52,927 bases of DNA from CACIIZ01 sp045565285 (GCA_045565285.1 JBJLFR010000033.1:1-52927), one strand, 5' to 3'. Shown: positions 18,628-29,032, numbered from the stretch's first letter. The notes: generated from the sequence alone by a model not told the origin. Numbers and translations are program-made.

Positions 18628-19740
18628 ATGAGTGCGATAAAAAAAATAGAAGACTTTTTTTTACAACTGATATCATCATCCAAAAATTTAGATGAACTGG
18701 AAGATATAAGAATTAGGGCTTTAGGCAAAAAGGGCGAAGTTTCTAATCTTATGAAATCAATAGGTTCAATGGATGTAAAAGAAAGAAAAATAAAAGCTCC
18801 TATACTCAATGCTCTTAAAGATAAAGTTATTGAAAGTATAGAAAAAAAGAAAGTTTTAATAAATGAAAATATTTTAAATAAAAGAATTTCTACCGAATGG
18901 ATAGATGTTTCAAGACCTACAAGACCAAGAAAAAAAGGTAAAATACATCCTATTAGTCAAGTTACAGAAGAGATTGTTGAAATTTTTTCAGATCTTGGTT
19001 TTTCAATTGCAGAAGGTCCTCAAATAGAAAGTGATTGGTATAATTTTGATGCTTTAAATATCCCACCAGAGCATCCAGCTAGACAAGAATTTGATACTTT
19101 TTATGTAAAACATACAAATGATAATATAACTGAACCTAATGTTCTTAGAACACATACTAGCCCAGTTCAGATTAGGCATATGGAAAAGAGTAGTGGTGTT
19201 CCTTGTAGAATCATAGTTCCTGGGAAAGTTTTTCGTTCAGACTATGATCAAACTCATACTCCAATGTTTAATCAACTCGAGGGTCTTGCTATTGATACAG
19301 ATATAAATATGAGTCATTTAAAGTGGACTTTAGAGGAATTTTGCCGCGCTTTTTTTGATATTGAGGACGTTAAATTAAGGTTTAGGTCAAGCCATTTCCC
19401 TTTTACTGAGCCAAGTGCTGAAGTAGATATCAGGTGTTCTTGGGAAGATGGTTTGTTAAAATTAGGTCAAGGTGACAGTTGGTTAGAAATTTTAGGATCG
19501 GGAATGGTACATCCTAATGTGCTTAGAGCATGCAAAGTTGACCCTGAAATTTATCAAGGTTTTGCTTTTGGAATGGGAATTGATCGATTAGCAATGCTCA
19601 AATATGGTATACCTGATTTAAGATCATTTTTTGATAGTGATATCAGATGGCTTGATCATTATGGATTTGATCCTCTACATAAACCCCTCAATTCACAATG
19701 GATTATGATTTTTTCTAATAAAAATTTTGAGTATATTTGA
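18628..19740 (+). CDS. pheS: Phenylalanyl-tRNA synthetase alpha subunit
   Basis: The catalytic alpha chain of the (alpha-beta)2 PheRS. I place the start at the ATG at 18628, six bases after a GAGG ribosome site, giving 370 aa; the open frame extends 12 bp further up to a TTG. An N-terminal coiled-coil arm (about residues 1-90) precedes the class II core. That core has HPISQVTEEIVEIFSDLGFS, LRTHTSPVQIRHM (motif 2 region), FRSDYDQTHTPMFNQLEGLA, and FAFGMGIDRLAMLKYGI (motif 3). The C-terminal tail after LRSFFDSDIRWL is longer than usual by about 30 residues and ends next to the pheT start. Confidence 0.97.
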   Translation: MSAIKKIEDFFLQLISSSKNLDELEDIRIRALGKKGEVSNLMKSIGSMDVKERKIKAPILNALKDKVIESIEKKKVLINENILNKRISTEWIDVSRPTRPRKKGKIHPISQVTEEIVEIFSDLGFSIAEGPQIESDWYNFDALNIPPEHPARQEFDTFYVKHTNDNITEPNVLRTHTSPVQIRHMEKSSGVPCRIIVPGKVFRSDYDQTHTPMFNQLEGLAIDTDINMSHLKWTLEEFCRAFFDIEDVKLRFRSSHFPFTEPSAEVDIRCSWEDGLLKLGQGDSWLEILGSGMVHPNVLRACKVDPEIYQGFAFGMGIDRLAMLKYGIPDLRSFFDSDIRWLDHYGFDPLHKPLNSQWIMIFSNKNFEYI

Positions 19741-19742
19741 TT

Positions 19743-22163
19743 ATGAAATTTTCTATTAGTTGGTTAAAAACTTACCTTGATTATGATGAGAATATTGACG
19801 TTTTAATAGATTATCTTAATGACCTCGGATTAGAAGTAGAAGGTGTTGATGATCCAACTAAAATTTATAGTAGCTTTATAGTTGGTAAGATTGAACATGT
19901 AGAGAAACATCCGAATGCTGACAAGTTGAAGGTTTGTAAAGTATTTTTAGGGAAAGACACCAAAAATATAGTATGTGGAGCTAATAATGTAAAAAATGGT
20001 ATGGGAGTAGTTGTTGCCCTTCCAGGTACTTTTATTCCTGGTTTGGGTAATAAGATTTCAGTTGGGAAAATACGTGGAGTTGAAAGCTTTGGTATGATGT
20101 GCTCTGAATTAGAGTTAAATTTATCAGATGAACATGATGGAATAATTAGTTTAAAAAATCCAAACGTGGGAGGAAATTTTAGTGATTGGTTAAGATTAAA
20201 TGAACCTGATAAAATTGATCCTGTTATAGAAATTGCTATAACTCCAAATCGACCAGATGCTCTTGGTGTTTATGGTATTGCTAGAGATCTACATACTAAA
20301 GGTTTAGGTAAATTGATTGAAAGAAGAATAAAAGTTATTTCTTCTTCTACTAAAAGTTTAATCAATGTTTCACTTGATAGTAGTGTTTCAAGCAAAGATT
20401 GTCCATATTTTGTTGGTAGATATATTAAAGGTATTAATAATAACGATTCTCCAGATTGGCTTAAAAATAGAATAAAAAAAATTGGTCTTCGTCCTATCTC
20501 GGGTTTAGTTGATTTAACTAATTTTTTGACTTTTGACAGTGCCAGGCCATTACATGTTTTCGATGCAGATATCTTAGAAGGTGATCTTATAGTAAGGAAA
20601 GCAGTAAATGGAGAAGAATTAAAAGCTCTAGATGGTAATATATACAAACTTGACGAGACTATGACAGTAATTGCAGATACTAAAGGTGTTCAGGCTATTG
20701 GAGGGATAATAGGGGGGGAGAAAAGTGGATGTTCAGAAAACACTAAGAATATTTTTATAGAGTCAGCTTATTTTGATCCTATATCAACTGCTAAGACAGG
20801 AAGAAAATTGGGTTTAATAACTGATGCGAGATATAGATTTGAAAGAGGTATTGACCCATCATTCACAGAAAGTGGTTTAGATTACTATACTCAATTTGCA
20901 TTGAATTTATTTGGTGGAGAGCCCTCTAATTTGGTAATAGCTGGAAGAAATCCCTACAAACCTAAAACTTTTGAGATGAGCTTTGATAAAGTTGAAAAAG
21001 TAACTGGAATAAAAATAAAAGTTCAAGAACAAGTCGATATTTTAGTAAAGCTTGGTTTTTTAGTCGAAAAACAAAAACAGAAACTTTTGGTTAATGAACC
21101 AAGTTGGCGGCCAGATATTACTAGTGAAATTGATTTAGTTGAGGAAATCATAAGAGTGACCTCACTTAATAAGTTGATTTCTACCCCATTACCGAGAAAA
21201 GATGTAGGTGTTTCTAATTGTAATCTCAATAAATTACAAAAAAATGTTAGTAAAATAAGGCGATTTTTAGCGTCAAATGGTTTAAAAGAAATTATTAATT
21301 ATAGTTTTATTGACAAAAAAAGTGCAGAAATATTCTGTGAGGACAATAATTTAGTCATGCTTTCTAACTCCATAAGTTCTGAAATGACACATTTGAGACC
21401 TTCTTTAATACCTGGGTTACTTGAATCTATAAAAAAAAATCATGCCCAAGGATTAAATGATTTTGCTATTTTTGAAATAGGACAAATATTTTACGGTTCT
21501 GAACCTGGGCAAGAAAAGCTAGAATTAACTGGTGTTTTTACTGGTTATAATAATGATAGAAATGCATTTCAGAATAGAATTCTTTTCGATATTTATGATG
21601 CAAAATTTTGTATTGAAGAATCTTTGCAAACTATAGGTATTAATCCAGATAGTTTATTTTTGGATAGGGAAGTTCCAGATTATTTTCATCCTAATAAATC
21701 AGCATTTATAAAACTAGGTAAATTTAAAAAAATTGGATTATTTGGAGAATTAAATCCAAAATTTACAAACAAGTATGGATTTAAAAATAGTCCAATTGTC
21801 TTTTCAATATTTTTAGAAGAAATAATAGAAAAAAAAGATAAGTTAAAAAATGTCAAATTTGAAAATTCACCATATCCTTTTGTTATAAGAGATTTTGCAT
21901 TTGTAGTAGACGAAAAAATAGAAGTAAAAAATATTATTAAAGCAATCAGCAAAATTAATAGAGAACTTATTATTGGAATAAAACTTTTTGATGTTTTTGA
22001 AGGAAAAAATGCTCACGAACAAATTGGGAATAATAAAAAATCCTTGGGATTTGAAGTGATTATGCAATCAAAAGATAGAACACTACAAGAAAGTGAAATA
22101 GAAGATTTATCCCAAAAAATTATATTGAATGTTACAGAAGTAACTGGAGGTAGTTTGCGTTAA
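19743..22163 (+). CDS. pheT: Phenylalanyl-tRNA synthetase beta subunit
   Basis: The editing and tRNA-binding beta chain of PheRS. The start is taken at the ATG at 19743 (MKFSISWLKTYLDYDENI), the usual N-terminus, two bases after the pheS stop, giving 806 aa. Visible domains are the N-terminal EMAP-like tRNA-binding domain (VEKHPNADKLKVCKV, VVCGANNV equivalent), the B3/4 editing domain, B5, the catalytic-like core, and a C-terminal ferredoxin-fold anticodon-binding domain (FAFVVDEKIEVKNII, GFEVIMQSKDRTLQESEIE). A G7 run at 20709-20715 encodes part of IIGGEKSG. It converges on greA with 12 bp between stops. Confidence 0.97.
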   Translation: MKFSISWLKTYLDYDENIDVLIDYLNDLGLEVEGVDDPTKIYSSFIVGKIEHVEKHPNADKLKVCKVFLGKDTKNIVCGANNVKNGMGVVVALPGTFIPGLGNKISVGKIRGVESFGMMCSELELNLSDEHDGIISLKNPNVGGNFSDWLRLNEPDKIDPVIEIAITPNRPDALGVYGIARDLHTKGLGKLIERRIKVISSSTKSLINVSLDSSVSSKDCPYFVGRYIKGINNNDSPDWLKNRIKKIGLRPISGLVDLTNFLTFDSARPLHVFDADILEGDLIVRKAVNGEELKALDGNIYKLDETMTVIADTKGVQAIGGIIGGEKSGCSENTKNIFIESAYFDPISTAKTGRKLGLITDARYRFERGIDPSFTESGLDYYTQFALNLFGGEPSNLVIAGRNPYKPKTFEMSFDKVEKVTGIKIKVQEQVDILVKLGFLVEKQKQKLLVNEPSWRPDITSEIDLVEEIIRVTSLNKLISTPLPRKDVGVSNCNLNKLQKNVSKIRRFLASNGLKEIINYSFIDKKSAEIFCEDNNLVMLSNSISSEMTHLRPSLIPGLLESIKKNHAQGLNDFAIFEIGQIFYGSEPGQEKLELTGVFTGYNNDRNAFQNRILFDIYDAKFCIEESLQTIGINPDSLFLDREVPDYFHPNKSAFIKLGKFKKIGLFGELNPKFTNKYGFKNSPIVFSIFLEEIIEKKDKLKNVKFENSPYPFVIRDFAFVVDEKIEVKNIIKAISKINRELIIGIKLFDVFEGKNAHEQIGNNKKSLGFEVIMQSKDRTLQESEIEDLSQKIILNVTEVTGGSLR

Positions 22164-22175
22164 TAGAAGATATTA

Positions 22176-22646
22176 TTAAATAAATTTAATTTCGGTTACC
22201 TCATAGTATTTCGTGCCTCCAGGAGATTTTACTTCAACGCTATCTCCAATTTCTTTCCCAATCAACGCTCTTGCCAAAGGAGACTTGACGTTTAATTTAT
22301 TATTTTCAATGGTTGCTTCTGGTTCTCCAACTATTTGATATACTTTTTTCTCTTCAGTATCTTCATCAATTATAGTAACAGTCGCTGAAAATTTTATACT
22401 CCCTGAAAGTTTTTTTGGGTCTATTACTTCTGCCAAACTTATTATACCTTCGAGTTCTTTAATTCTACCTTCTATAAAAGACTGCTTCTCTCTTGCAGCA
22501 TGGTATTCGGCGTTTTCAGAAAGATCTCCGTGTTCCCTAGCTTCTGCAATAGCTCTTATAATATTTTGACGTTCATTAGACTTTAGATTCTTTAATTCTT
22601 CGTTGAGAGATTCAAAGCCATTTAAAGTAAGCGGTACTTTATCCAT
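22176..22646 (-). CDS. greA: Transcription elongation factor GreA
   Basis: Rescues backtracked RNA polymerase by stimulating transcript cleavage in the secondary channel. The 156-aa protein has the long N-terminal coiled coil with the acidic tip (AIAEAREHGDLSENAEYHAA), which carries the conserved D..E pair, and the C-terminal FKBP-like domain with SPLARALIGKEIGDSVEVKS. A GGAG ribosome site precedes the ATG. It is divergent from the ETF-QO gene across 188 bp. In many alphaproteobacteria greA follows carB; here they are about 19 kb apart. Confidence 0.97.
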   Translation of the reverse strand: MDKVPLTLNGFESLNEELKNLKSNERQNIIRAIAEAREHGDLSENAEYHAAREKQSFIEGRIKELEGIISLAEVIDPKKLSGSIKFSATVTIIDEDTEEKKVYQIVGEPEATIENNKLNVKSPLARALIGKEIGDSVEVKSPGGTKYYEVTEIKFI

Positions 22647-22834
22647 CTTTATCTCCGTAATATTTTAAATAAATAATCATTAAAAATACTTGGCTGTTAA
22701 AATTATTCACAAAATAATGTTATTAAATTTTATTAATTAAAGATGCTCTTTAAATTAATAGATTTAATAACTATAATAAAAAATAAATCTAAATCATTAT
22801 AACTGTCAAGAGAAGCTATTTTTAGGAGATATTT

Positions 22835-24490
22835 GTGTCCGAAGCAAAAAGAGAGTCTATTGAATATGACGTTGTCATTGTTGGAGCTGGCCCTGCTGGA
22901 TTATCTGCAGCAATAAGATTAAAACAATTAAATTCTAATTTACAAGTTGTGGTTTTAGAAAAAGGTTCTGAGGTTGGATCACATATTATTTCAGGAGCTG
23001 TACTTGATCCAGTTGGATTGAATAAACTTTTCCCGAACTGGAAAAAAATGGATTCTCCAATAAAAACAAAGGTTGTAGACGATAAATTTTATTTTCTTGG
23101 ACCAGCTGGTGGTATTCGTATCCCAAATTTTTTAATGCCGCCACTAATGTCTAATCATGGTAATTATATAGTTTCTATGTCTAAAGTTTGCAGATGGCTG
23201 GCAACTCAGGCTGAACAATTAGGGGTAGAGATTTTTCCAGGAATGGCTTGCTCTGATCTAATTTATGGTAATTCTAATGAGTTAAAAGGAGTTATAGCTG
23301 GTGAATTTGGTAAGAATTCTAATGGTAAACCTGGCCCAATGTATGAACCTGGTATGGAAGTTCTAGGTAAATATATTTTTATTGCTGAAGGTGTAAGAGG
23401 TTCGTTAGCAAAAAATATTATAGCAAATTATAATCTTTCAAAAAATTCAGATTTTCCAAAATTTGGAATTGGGATTAAGGAAGTTTGGGAAGTGGGTGCT
23501 GATAAACATAGAGAAGGTCAAGTTCTGCATACAATGGGATGGCCTTTAGGTAATTCAACTGGTGGTGGGTCTTTTTTATATCACGGTAGTGATAATCAAA
23601 TATATATTGGCTTTGTAGTTCATTTGAATTATAAAAATCCTCATTTATTTCCTTATAAAGAATTTCAAAGATTTAAGCATCATCCATTTATTTGCAAATT
23701 ACTTGAGGGTGGCAAAAGAATTGAGTATGGAGCAAGAGCAATTAGTGAAGGGGGAATACAATCTTTACCAAAACTGTCTTTTCCAGGTGGAGTTTTGATT
23801 GGTTGCTCTGCAGGTTTTGTAAATGTTCCAAGAATTAAAGGTAATCATAACGCAATTTTGTCTGGAATTGCAGCGGCTGAATCTGCCAACTCAGCTTTAA
23901 ATAGTGGAAGATCCAACGATTCACTGGAAGAATATGAAGATAAGATTGTTAATGGGCTTGTTTTTAAAGATTTAAATCCCGTGAAGAATGTTAAACCATT
24001 ATGGTCAAGGTTAGGTCTTTTCCTAGGTATAATACTAGGTACAATTGATATGTGGTGGGCAAATATAATTGGAAAAAACTTATTTGGAACTTTAAAGCAT
24101 AAATATTCCGATCATAAAAGTCTAGAACAAGCATCAAAATCTAAAATTATTAATTATCCAAAAGCAGATGGTAAAATAAGTTTTGATCGTCTTGATAATT
24201 TAAGTTTTTCTGGTACTTCTCATAGTGACGGACAAGAATGCCATCTAAAATTAAATGATAACTCAATTCCTATCAAATTTAATTTGATAAATTTTAATGA
24301 ACCAGCCCAGCGTTATTGTCCTGCAGGGGTCTATGAGGTATTAAAAGACGATGAGAAATCAGAACCCAGATTTCAAATTAATTATCAAAATTGTGTCCAT
24401 TGTAAAACATGTGATATAAAAGACCCAAGTCAAAATATCACATGGAAAACTCCTCAGGGGGGAGAAGGACCAAATTATTCTTCAATGTAA
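22835..24490 (+). CDS. Electron transfer flavoprotein-ubiquinone oxidoreductase
   Basis: An inner-membrane-associated FAD and 4Fe-4S enzyme that passes electrons from ETF (fatty and amino acid oxidation) to ubiquinone. The 551-aa protein starts at a GTG at 22835, seven bases after AGGAG. The N-terminal FAD fold is YDVVIVGAGPAGLSAAIRL, followed by the EKGSEVGSHIISGAVLDPVG stretch typical of the family. The quinone-binding, monotopic region follows. The C-terminal ferredoxin part has QRYCPAGVYEV and NCVHCKTCDIKDPSQNITW, providing four Cys for the cluster. The etfAB genes are not in this window. A TPR gene follows after 49 bp. Confidence 0.97.
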   Translation: MSEAKRESIEYDVVIVGAGPAGLSAAIRLKQLNSNLQVVVLEKGSEVGSHIISGAVLDPVGLNKLFPNWKKMDSPIKTKVVDDKFYFLGPAGGIRIPNFLMPPLMSNHGNYIVSMSKVCRWLATQAEQLGVEIFPGMACSDLIYGNSNELKGVIAGEFGKNSNGKPGPMYEPGMEVLGKYIFIAEGVRGSLAKNIIANYNLSKNSDFPKFGIGIKEVWEVGADKHREGQVLHTMGWPLGNSTGGGSFLYHGSDNQIYIGFVVHLNYKNPHLFPYKEFQRFKHHPFICKLLEGGKRIEYGARAISEGGIQSLPKLSFPGGVLIGCSAGFVNVPRIKGNHNAILSGIAAAESANSALNSGRSNDSLEEYEDKIVNGLVFKDLNPVKNVKPLWSRLGLFLGIILGTIDMWWANIIGKNLFGTLKHKYSDHKSLEQASKSKIINYPKADGKISFDRLDNLSFSGTSHSDGQECHLKLNDNSIPIKFNLINFNEPAQRYCPAGVYEVLKDDEKSEPRFQINYQNCVHCKTCDIKDPSQNITWKTPQGGEGPNYSSM

Positions 24491-24539
24491 CTAAATAAAA
24501 TAATGTAATTAAACATCCCCATGATATTAGTAATAGCCA

Positions 24540-26195
24540 ATGTTATTTAATTATTTCTTTTTAGCAGTAATACTTTTAATAAGCATCGTTGCTCCTTCCA
24601 GTGGTAAATCTATTTCTGGATCAATACTTGCTTCTAAATATTCATCATCAATAAATGACTTCAAAAAATCTGCGGAATATAATTTAAACATCTTAAAAAG
24701 TGGAGCTAAAGAATCTGCCTTTTATAATGATGCACTTTTATATTTAGTGGCTTCAGGAAATTTTATTCAAGCATTTGAATTATCAAAAGAAATGTATGAA
24801 TTAGAATTAAGATCTCCCGTTCTTAGTCTAGTAATGATAATTGAAAAAATTAGCAAAGAAAAACTTAATGATAGTATGTCATTAATTCAGTTATTTGAAA
24901 AAGACCTCCCTTCAGTATTAGTAGCTTCTTTAAGAGGATGGATTAATTTAAAAAAAGGGCAACTTGAGGATTCATTAGTTGAATTTAAAAAATTAAGTGA
25001 GACTGATTTAAAATTTGATCTTGGGGCATATTATTCAGCTGTTGCATATGCACAAAGCGCTAATACAGAAGAGGCTTTAAAAATTATTAACAACAATAAT
25101 AATAATTTTAAGATATTGGGGAAAGTCTTTGAAATATTTAAATCAGAAATTATGATAATGAATGGAGAGAATGTAAAAGCACAAAAAACATTAAAGAAAT
25201 CCCTTAACGATTTTTTTAATGATATAACTTTAAAAGAATTGTATCTTAGAATTAAGGCAAATAACTTATACAATTATCAAATTTTCCAAGATGAGAATAG
25301 TGGTATCTCTGATACATTATCTCTATTTGCACAAGGTGAGAGCAGACAACTAAACCAAAAACTAGTTGAAGTTTTTTATTATCAATTAGCTTATTTTTTA
25401 AGTAAAAATAATGCTCGATTCAAAATTAAATTAGCTATATCACTTAATGAGGCGGGTTTATTCAAAGAATCTCAAGAAATTTTAGATACTATTTCAAAAG
25501 ATGATATTTTTTATATTGAATCCAGATTAATTTTAGCTGATTTTTTTAATGAAAACTCATTTGAAATGGAAGCAATTAATATTTTGAATGACCTTATTGA
25601 AAATCACAATAAGACATTTGAAATTTACAAGATTTTAGGAAATATCTATCGGTATCATGAAAAATTTGATTTAGCTGAAGCAGCTTATTCAAAGGCAATA
25701 GTCTTAGCCAAAAATTCTGAATTTGATAATCAAGATTTGTGGCTTCTCTATTTTTTTAGAGGTATCGCATTAGAGCAATTAAAAAATTATGAGAAGTCTA
25801 AAAATGATTTAAGAAATTCGCTCTCATTAATGCCAGATCAACCCCAGGTCTTAAATTATTTGGGCTATATGTTGATTGAACAGAAAGAAAACCTAGAAGA
25901 AGCTTTAGAAATGATCAGAAAAGCTGTAAAAATAAGTCCTCAAAGTGGCTATATAATAGATTCATTAGCATGGGGGCTATACCAATTGGGAAGGTATTCC
26001 GAGGCTATAGAGCCAATGGAAAAAGCTATTGAATTAGAGCCTGATGATCCGATTGTTAATGATCACTTAGGCGATATTTTATGGAAAATTGGTAGGAAAA
26101 GAGAAGCATATTTTCAGTGGAAAAAAGCGTTGCTTTTTAACCCAAAAAAAGAATTAAAGTTTGAAATTGAAAAAAAAATAAAGTTTGGATTATAG
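24540..26195 (+). CDS. Exported tetratricopeptide-repeat protein
   Basis: A 551-aa protein with an N-terminal signal peptide (LFNYFFLAVILLISIVAP, then SSGKS), so probably periplasmic or membrane-anchored. The rest is alpha-helical with TPR units most obvious in the C-terminal third: IYKILGNIYRYHEKFDLAEA, LNYLGYMLIEQKENLEEALE, and DSLAWGLYQLGRYSEAIEPM followed by NDHLGDILWKIGRKREAYFQ. Proteins of this layout sit next to ETF-QO and ispE in many alphaproteobacteria. It probably acts as a scaffold for envelope complexes, but no partner can be named. It ends 22 bp before ispE. Confidence 0.85.
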   Translation: MLFNYFFLAVILLISIVAPSSGKSISGSILASKYSSSINDFKKSAEYNLNILKSGAKESAFYNDALLYLVASGNFIQAFELSKEMYELELRSPVLSLVMIIEKISKEKLNDSMSLIQLFEKDLPSVLVASLRGWINLKKGQLEDSLVEFKKLSETDLKFDLGAYYSAVAYAQSANTEEALKIINNNNNNFKILGKVFEIFKSEIMIMNGENVKAQKTLKKSLNDFFNDITLKELYLRIKANNLYNYQIFQDENSGISDTLSLFAQGESRQLNQKLVEVFYYQLAYFLSKNNARFKIKLAISLNEAGLFKESQEILDTISKDDIFYIESRLILADFFNENSFEMEAINILNDLIENHNKTFEIYKILGNIYRYHEKFDLAEAAYSKAIVLAKNSEFDNQDLWLLYFFRGIALEQLKNYEKSKNDLRNSLSLMPDQPQVLNYLGYMLIEQKENLEEALEMIRKAVKISPQSGYIIDSLAWGLYQLGRYSEAIEPMEKAIELEPDDPIVNDHLGDILWKIGRKREAYFQWKKALLFNPKKELKFEIEKKIKFGL

Positions 26196-26217
26196 TTTTA
26201 TTATTAAATGATTATAG

Positions 26218-27063
26218 ATGAATAGTAGAAAATTAAATTCACTTTCAAGAGTTAAAGTCAATCTTTATTTGCATGTGATAGGAAAAAGAGCTGACGGATA
26301 TCATTTTCTAGATAGTTTAGTTGCTTTTCCTGATATTGGAGACAATATAGAAGTTTCCTCATCCAAAAGTATTAATTTAAAAATTACTGGTAGATTAAAA
26401 AAAGAATTAAATACAAAAGATAACTTAATTTTAAAAGCTACTAAATTATTAGAAAATAAAAATATGGGTGCTGATATTCATTTAAAAAAAAATATTCCTA
26501 TTTCTGCTGGTTTGGGAGGAGGTTCATCAAATGCTGCTGTAGCATTAAAATTATTATCAAAACTTTGGAATGTCCCATTACCTTCTAATAATGACTTAGT
26601 TTTACTTGGTGCAGATATTCCGGTTTGTATGGATTGGCGACTACAAAGAATGCAGGGTATAGGAGAAAAAAACTCATTTATTGATTCACCAGAATTTTTA
26701 TGGATAGTATTATTAAATAATGGAGATAAAGTCCCAACTGATATTATATTTCAAGATATTTCACAAAACGACTTTTCAGATATAGTAAATATTCCTAAAT
26801 TAAAAAATAAAAGAGTATTGATACAATTTCTAAAATCAACTGGAAATGATTTAGAAATACCTGCAAAAAAAATGTATCCTATTATCAAAAATTTGCTAGA
26901 TAATATTCATAAAACAAGTGGATGTCTTATTTCAAGAATGTCAGGTTCTGGATCAACATGCTTTGGATTATATGAGAAGAAATTTGAAGCTGAACAAGCT
27001 AAAAAAAAACTAATGTACAAATTTCCCAAAGCCTGGATAAGAGTTGCTAAGATTTTTTCATGA
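26218..27063 (+). CDS. ispE: 4-diphosphocytidyl-2-C-methyl-D-erythritol kinase
   Basis: GHMP-superfamily kinase of the MEP isoprenoid pathway. The 281-aa protein begins with SRVKVNLYLHVIGKRADGYH, which holds the catalytic Lys. It has the ATP loop PISAGLGGGSSNAAVALKLL and LGADIPVCM with the catalytic Asp, and ends with SRMSGSGSTCFGLY. Two small departures: SSNAA where most have SSDAA, and NNGDKVPT where most have NPG..(V/S)(S/P)T. The main motifs are otherwise complete, so it should be functional. Its last 6 bp overlap the convergent polyprenyl diphosphate synthase gene; ispH, the last MEP step, is at 39.5-40.4 kb. Confidence 0.93.
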   Translation: MNSRKLNSLSRVKVNLYLHVIGKRADGYHFLDSLVAFPDIGDNIEVSSSKSINLKITGRLKKELNTKDNLILKATKLLENKNMGADIHLKKNIPISAGLGGGSSNAAVALKLLSKLWNVPLPSNNDLVLLGADIPVCMDWRLQRMQGIGEKNSFIDSPEFLWIVLLNNGDKVPTDIIFQDISQNDFSDIVNIPKLKNKRVLIQFLKSTGNDLEIPAKKMYPIIKNLLDNIHKTSGCLISRMSGSGSTCFGLYEKKFEAEQAKKKLMYKFPKAWIRVAKIFS

Positions 27064-28047
27064 TGTTCTAGAAATTATATTATCAGATATTTCATCTAAT
27101 AGATTTTTTATAGAGTTTTGCGGAATAGTTTGAATTGACTCCTTAGCTGTTTTTGACCATTTGATAGCCTCTATTTTTGTGTTTTCTAAAGCATTATATT
27201 TATCTAATATTTTTAAAAGAGTATTAAAATCATTATTTGTTTTTTTTGACTTTTGGAAAAGATCTTTTATTTTTTTATTTTCAAATTTATCGCTCTTTTT
27301 AAGAGTAAAAATAATAGGGTATGTTAATTTGGAGTTGAAAAAATCATCTCCCACAGCTTTTCCCATTATATTTGAATCTCCCTTATAATCTAAATAATCG
27401 TCGATTAATTGAAAACACATTCCAATTGCTTTACCAAACGATTTGAAACTTTCTATATGACTTAAATTGTCTGTAGATATCATAGCTCCTGTTTCACATG
27501 CAGCAGAAAAAAGTGCAGCTGTTTTTCCTTCAATAATTGTGAAATAAGTTTTTAAATCAATATCAACATTTTTAATATTTGAAAGTTGTAATACCTCACT
27601 CTCAGAAATAATAGCAGCTGTATTTGATAAAACTTCTAAAACTCTTAATGAATTAGTAGAAACCATTAATTGGAATGCCCTAGAAAATAAAAAATCACCA
27701 ACTAAAACAGAAGACTTGTTATCCCAAAGTATATTAGCTGTTTTTTTTCCTCTACGAGTGGAGCTTTCATCAACTACATCATCATGTAATAATGTAGCGG
27801 TATGAATGAATTCGATAGTTGCAGCTAATAGTATATGTTTATCTAATTTATGATTTAAAGCTTCTGCTGATGCTATACATAAAAGAGGTCTTAATTTTTT
27901 ACCACCAGAATCAAATATGTGGTTAGTTATCTCTGGTATTCTAGGAGCATTATCTGATACCATCATTTTTGAAATTAATTGATCCATTAATTTGAGTTTA
28001 TCAAAAAGTAACTTTTGAAGTTCAGATATTGGATCATTTGATATCAT
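27058..28047 (-). CDS. ispB: Polyprenyl (octaprenyl-type) diphosphate synthase
   Basis: A long-chain trans-prenyltransferase that builds the ubiquinone side chain from IPP and an allylic diphosphate. The 329-aa protein has the first Asp-rich motif LLHDDVVDESSTRRG, the second QLIDDYLDYKGD, and the GGKKLRPLLCI substrate-binding stretch near residue 50. All are in the positions expected for the IspB/solanesyl group rather than the shorter farnesyl synthases. The exact chain length cannot be read. The gene converges on ispE with a 6-bp overlap and diverges from the methyltransferase gene by 146 bp. Confidence 0.92.
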   Translation of the reverse strand: MISNDPISELQKLLFDKLKLMDQLISKMMVSDNAPRIPEITNHIFDSGGKKLRPLLCIASAEALNHKLDKHILLAATIEFIHTATLLHDDVVDESSTRRGKKTANILWDNKSSVLVGDFLFSRAFQLMVSTNSLRVLEVLSNTAAIISESEVLQLSNIKNVDIDLKTYFTIIEGKTAALFSAACETGAMISTDNLSHIESFKSFGKAIGMCFQLIDDYLDYKGDSNIMGKAVGDDFFNSKLTYPIIFTLKKSDKFENKKIKDLFQKSKKTNNDFNTLLKILDKYNALENTKIEAIKWSKTAKESIQTIPQNSIKNLLDEISDNIISRTS

Positions 28048-28193
28048 TGATATTACACTTTTATATTAATTATTTGATAAAGTTTAAATAAGTATGATAT
28101 TTTTATTTACTATTAAAAATTTTAGTAAGAGATTTAAATACTTTATTCAATGAAGATATATCAAGTTCAAAAATTTAATTATTAATAGATTTT

Positions 28194-28952
28194 ATGGATC
28201 AACAATTATCAGGTATAACAGAAGACTCATTTTTAGGTGGGAAATTAAGATTATTTCAACCTAAAAAGGGTTTTAGAGCTGGGTTGGATTCAGTTTTATT
28301 AGCAGCATCAGTAAATGCAAAATCTGGAGAAAATGTTTTTGAAATTGGAGCAGGAGTTGGAACTGTTCTATTTTGCTTAATGAATAGAATACCTGGTCTT
28401 AATGCAACTGCAATTGAAATTATGCCAGAATATCATTCTCTATTATTAATAAATGCTAAGAGAAATAAATTTAAAGCCAATTTAATTCTAGGAGATTTAT
28501 TTACTAATGAAAAATTAAAGAAAGAGAGTTTTGATCAAATCTTTTTTAATCCTCCATATTATCCAGTCAGCAGTTATAAAATATCTGATAATAAACTACT
28601 TGAAATTGCCCATATAGAATATCCTGGAATATTAAAACAAATGCTCAGTTATGCTTTGAAGCGTTGCAACCCATATGGTTATATAACACTAATTCATAGG
28701 CCTGCTCGAATATCAGAAATTTTATCAATTTTAAAGGATGGAGCTGGTGATATAAAAATTTTACCAATTGTTAGTTCTAATTCTAAAATTACTTCTCGGA
28801 TAATTATTAGAGCAAGAAAATCAGCAAAAGGAGAAACAAAACTTTTAAATCCTCTTGTTTTATACAAAAATACAAAAAATATGAATTTAAAAAAAAAATA
28901 TACTTCTGAAATTCAGAAAATCTTAAAAAAGGGTAAGGGGTTAAATTTTTAA
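28194..28952 (+). CDS. TrmN6-like SAM-dependent methyltransferase
   Basis: A 252-aa class I methyltransferase with an adenine-N6 signature: the SAM loop FEIGAGVGTVLFCLM (residues about 52-66) and the catalytic NPPYYP motif (about residue 119), preceded by DQIFF. The N-terminal LGGKLRLFQPKKGFRAGLDS is typical of the TrmN6/YfiC group that modifies A37 of tRNA-Val. The pairing with the polyprenyl synthase gene, divergent here, is common in alphaproteobacteria. The RNA target is inferred from family only. A DUF465 gene follows 80 bp later. Confidence 0.85.
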   Translation: MDQQLSGITEDSFLGGKLRLFQPKKGFRAGLDSVLLAASVNAKSGENVFEIGAGVGTVLFCLMNRIPGLNATAIEIMPEYHSLLLINAKRNKFKANLILGDLFTNEKLKKESFDQIFFNPPYYPVSSYKISDNKLLEIAHIEYPGILKQMLSYALKRCNPYGYITLIHRPARISEILSILKDGAGDIKILPIVSSNSKITSRIIIRARKSAKGETKLLNPLVLYKNTKNMNLKKKYTSEIQKILKKGKGLNF

Positions 28953-29032
28953 ATATTATTTGCATCAACATTTATTTAGTATATTATAGAAAGACACAAG
29001 GTTTTGGGTGATTATTCTTTTAGGAGGTTCCA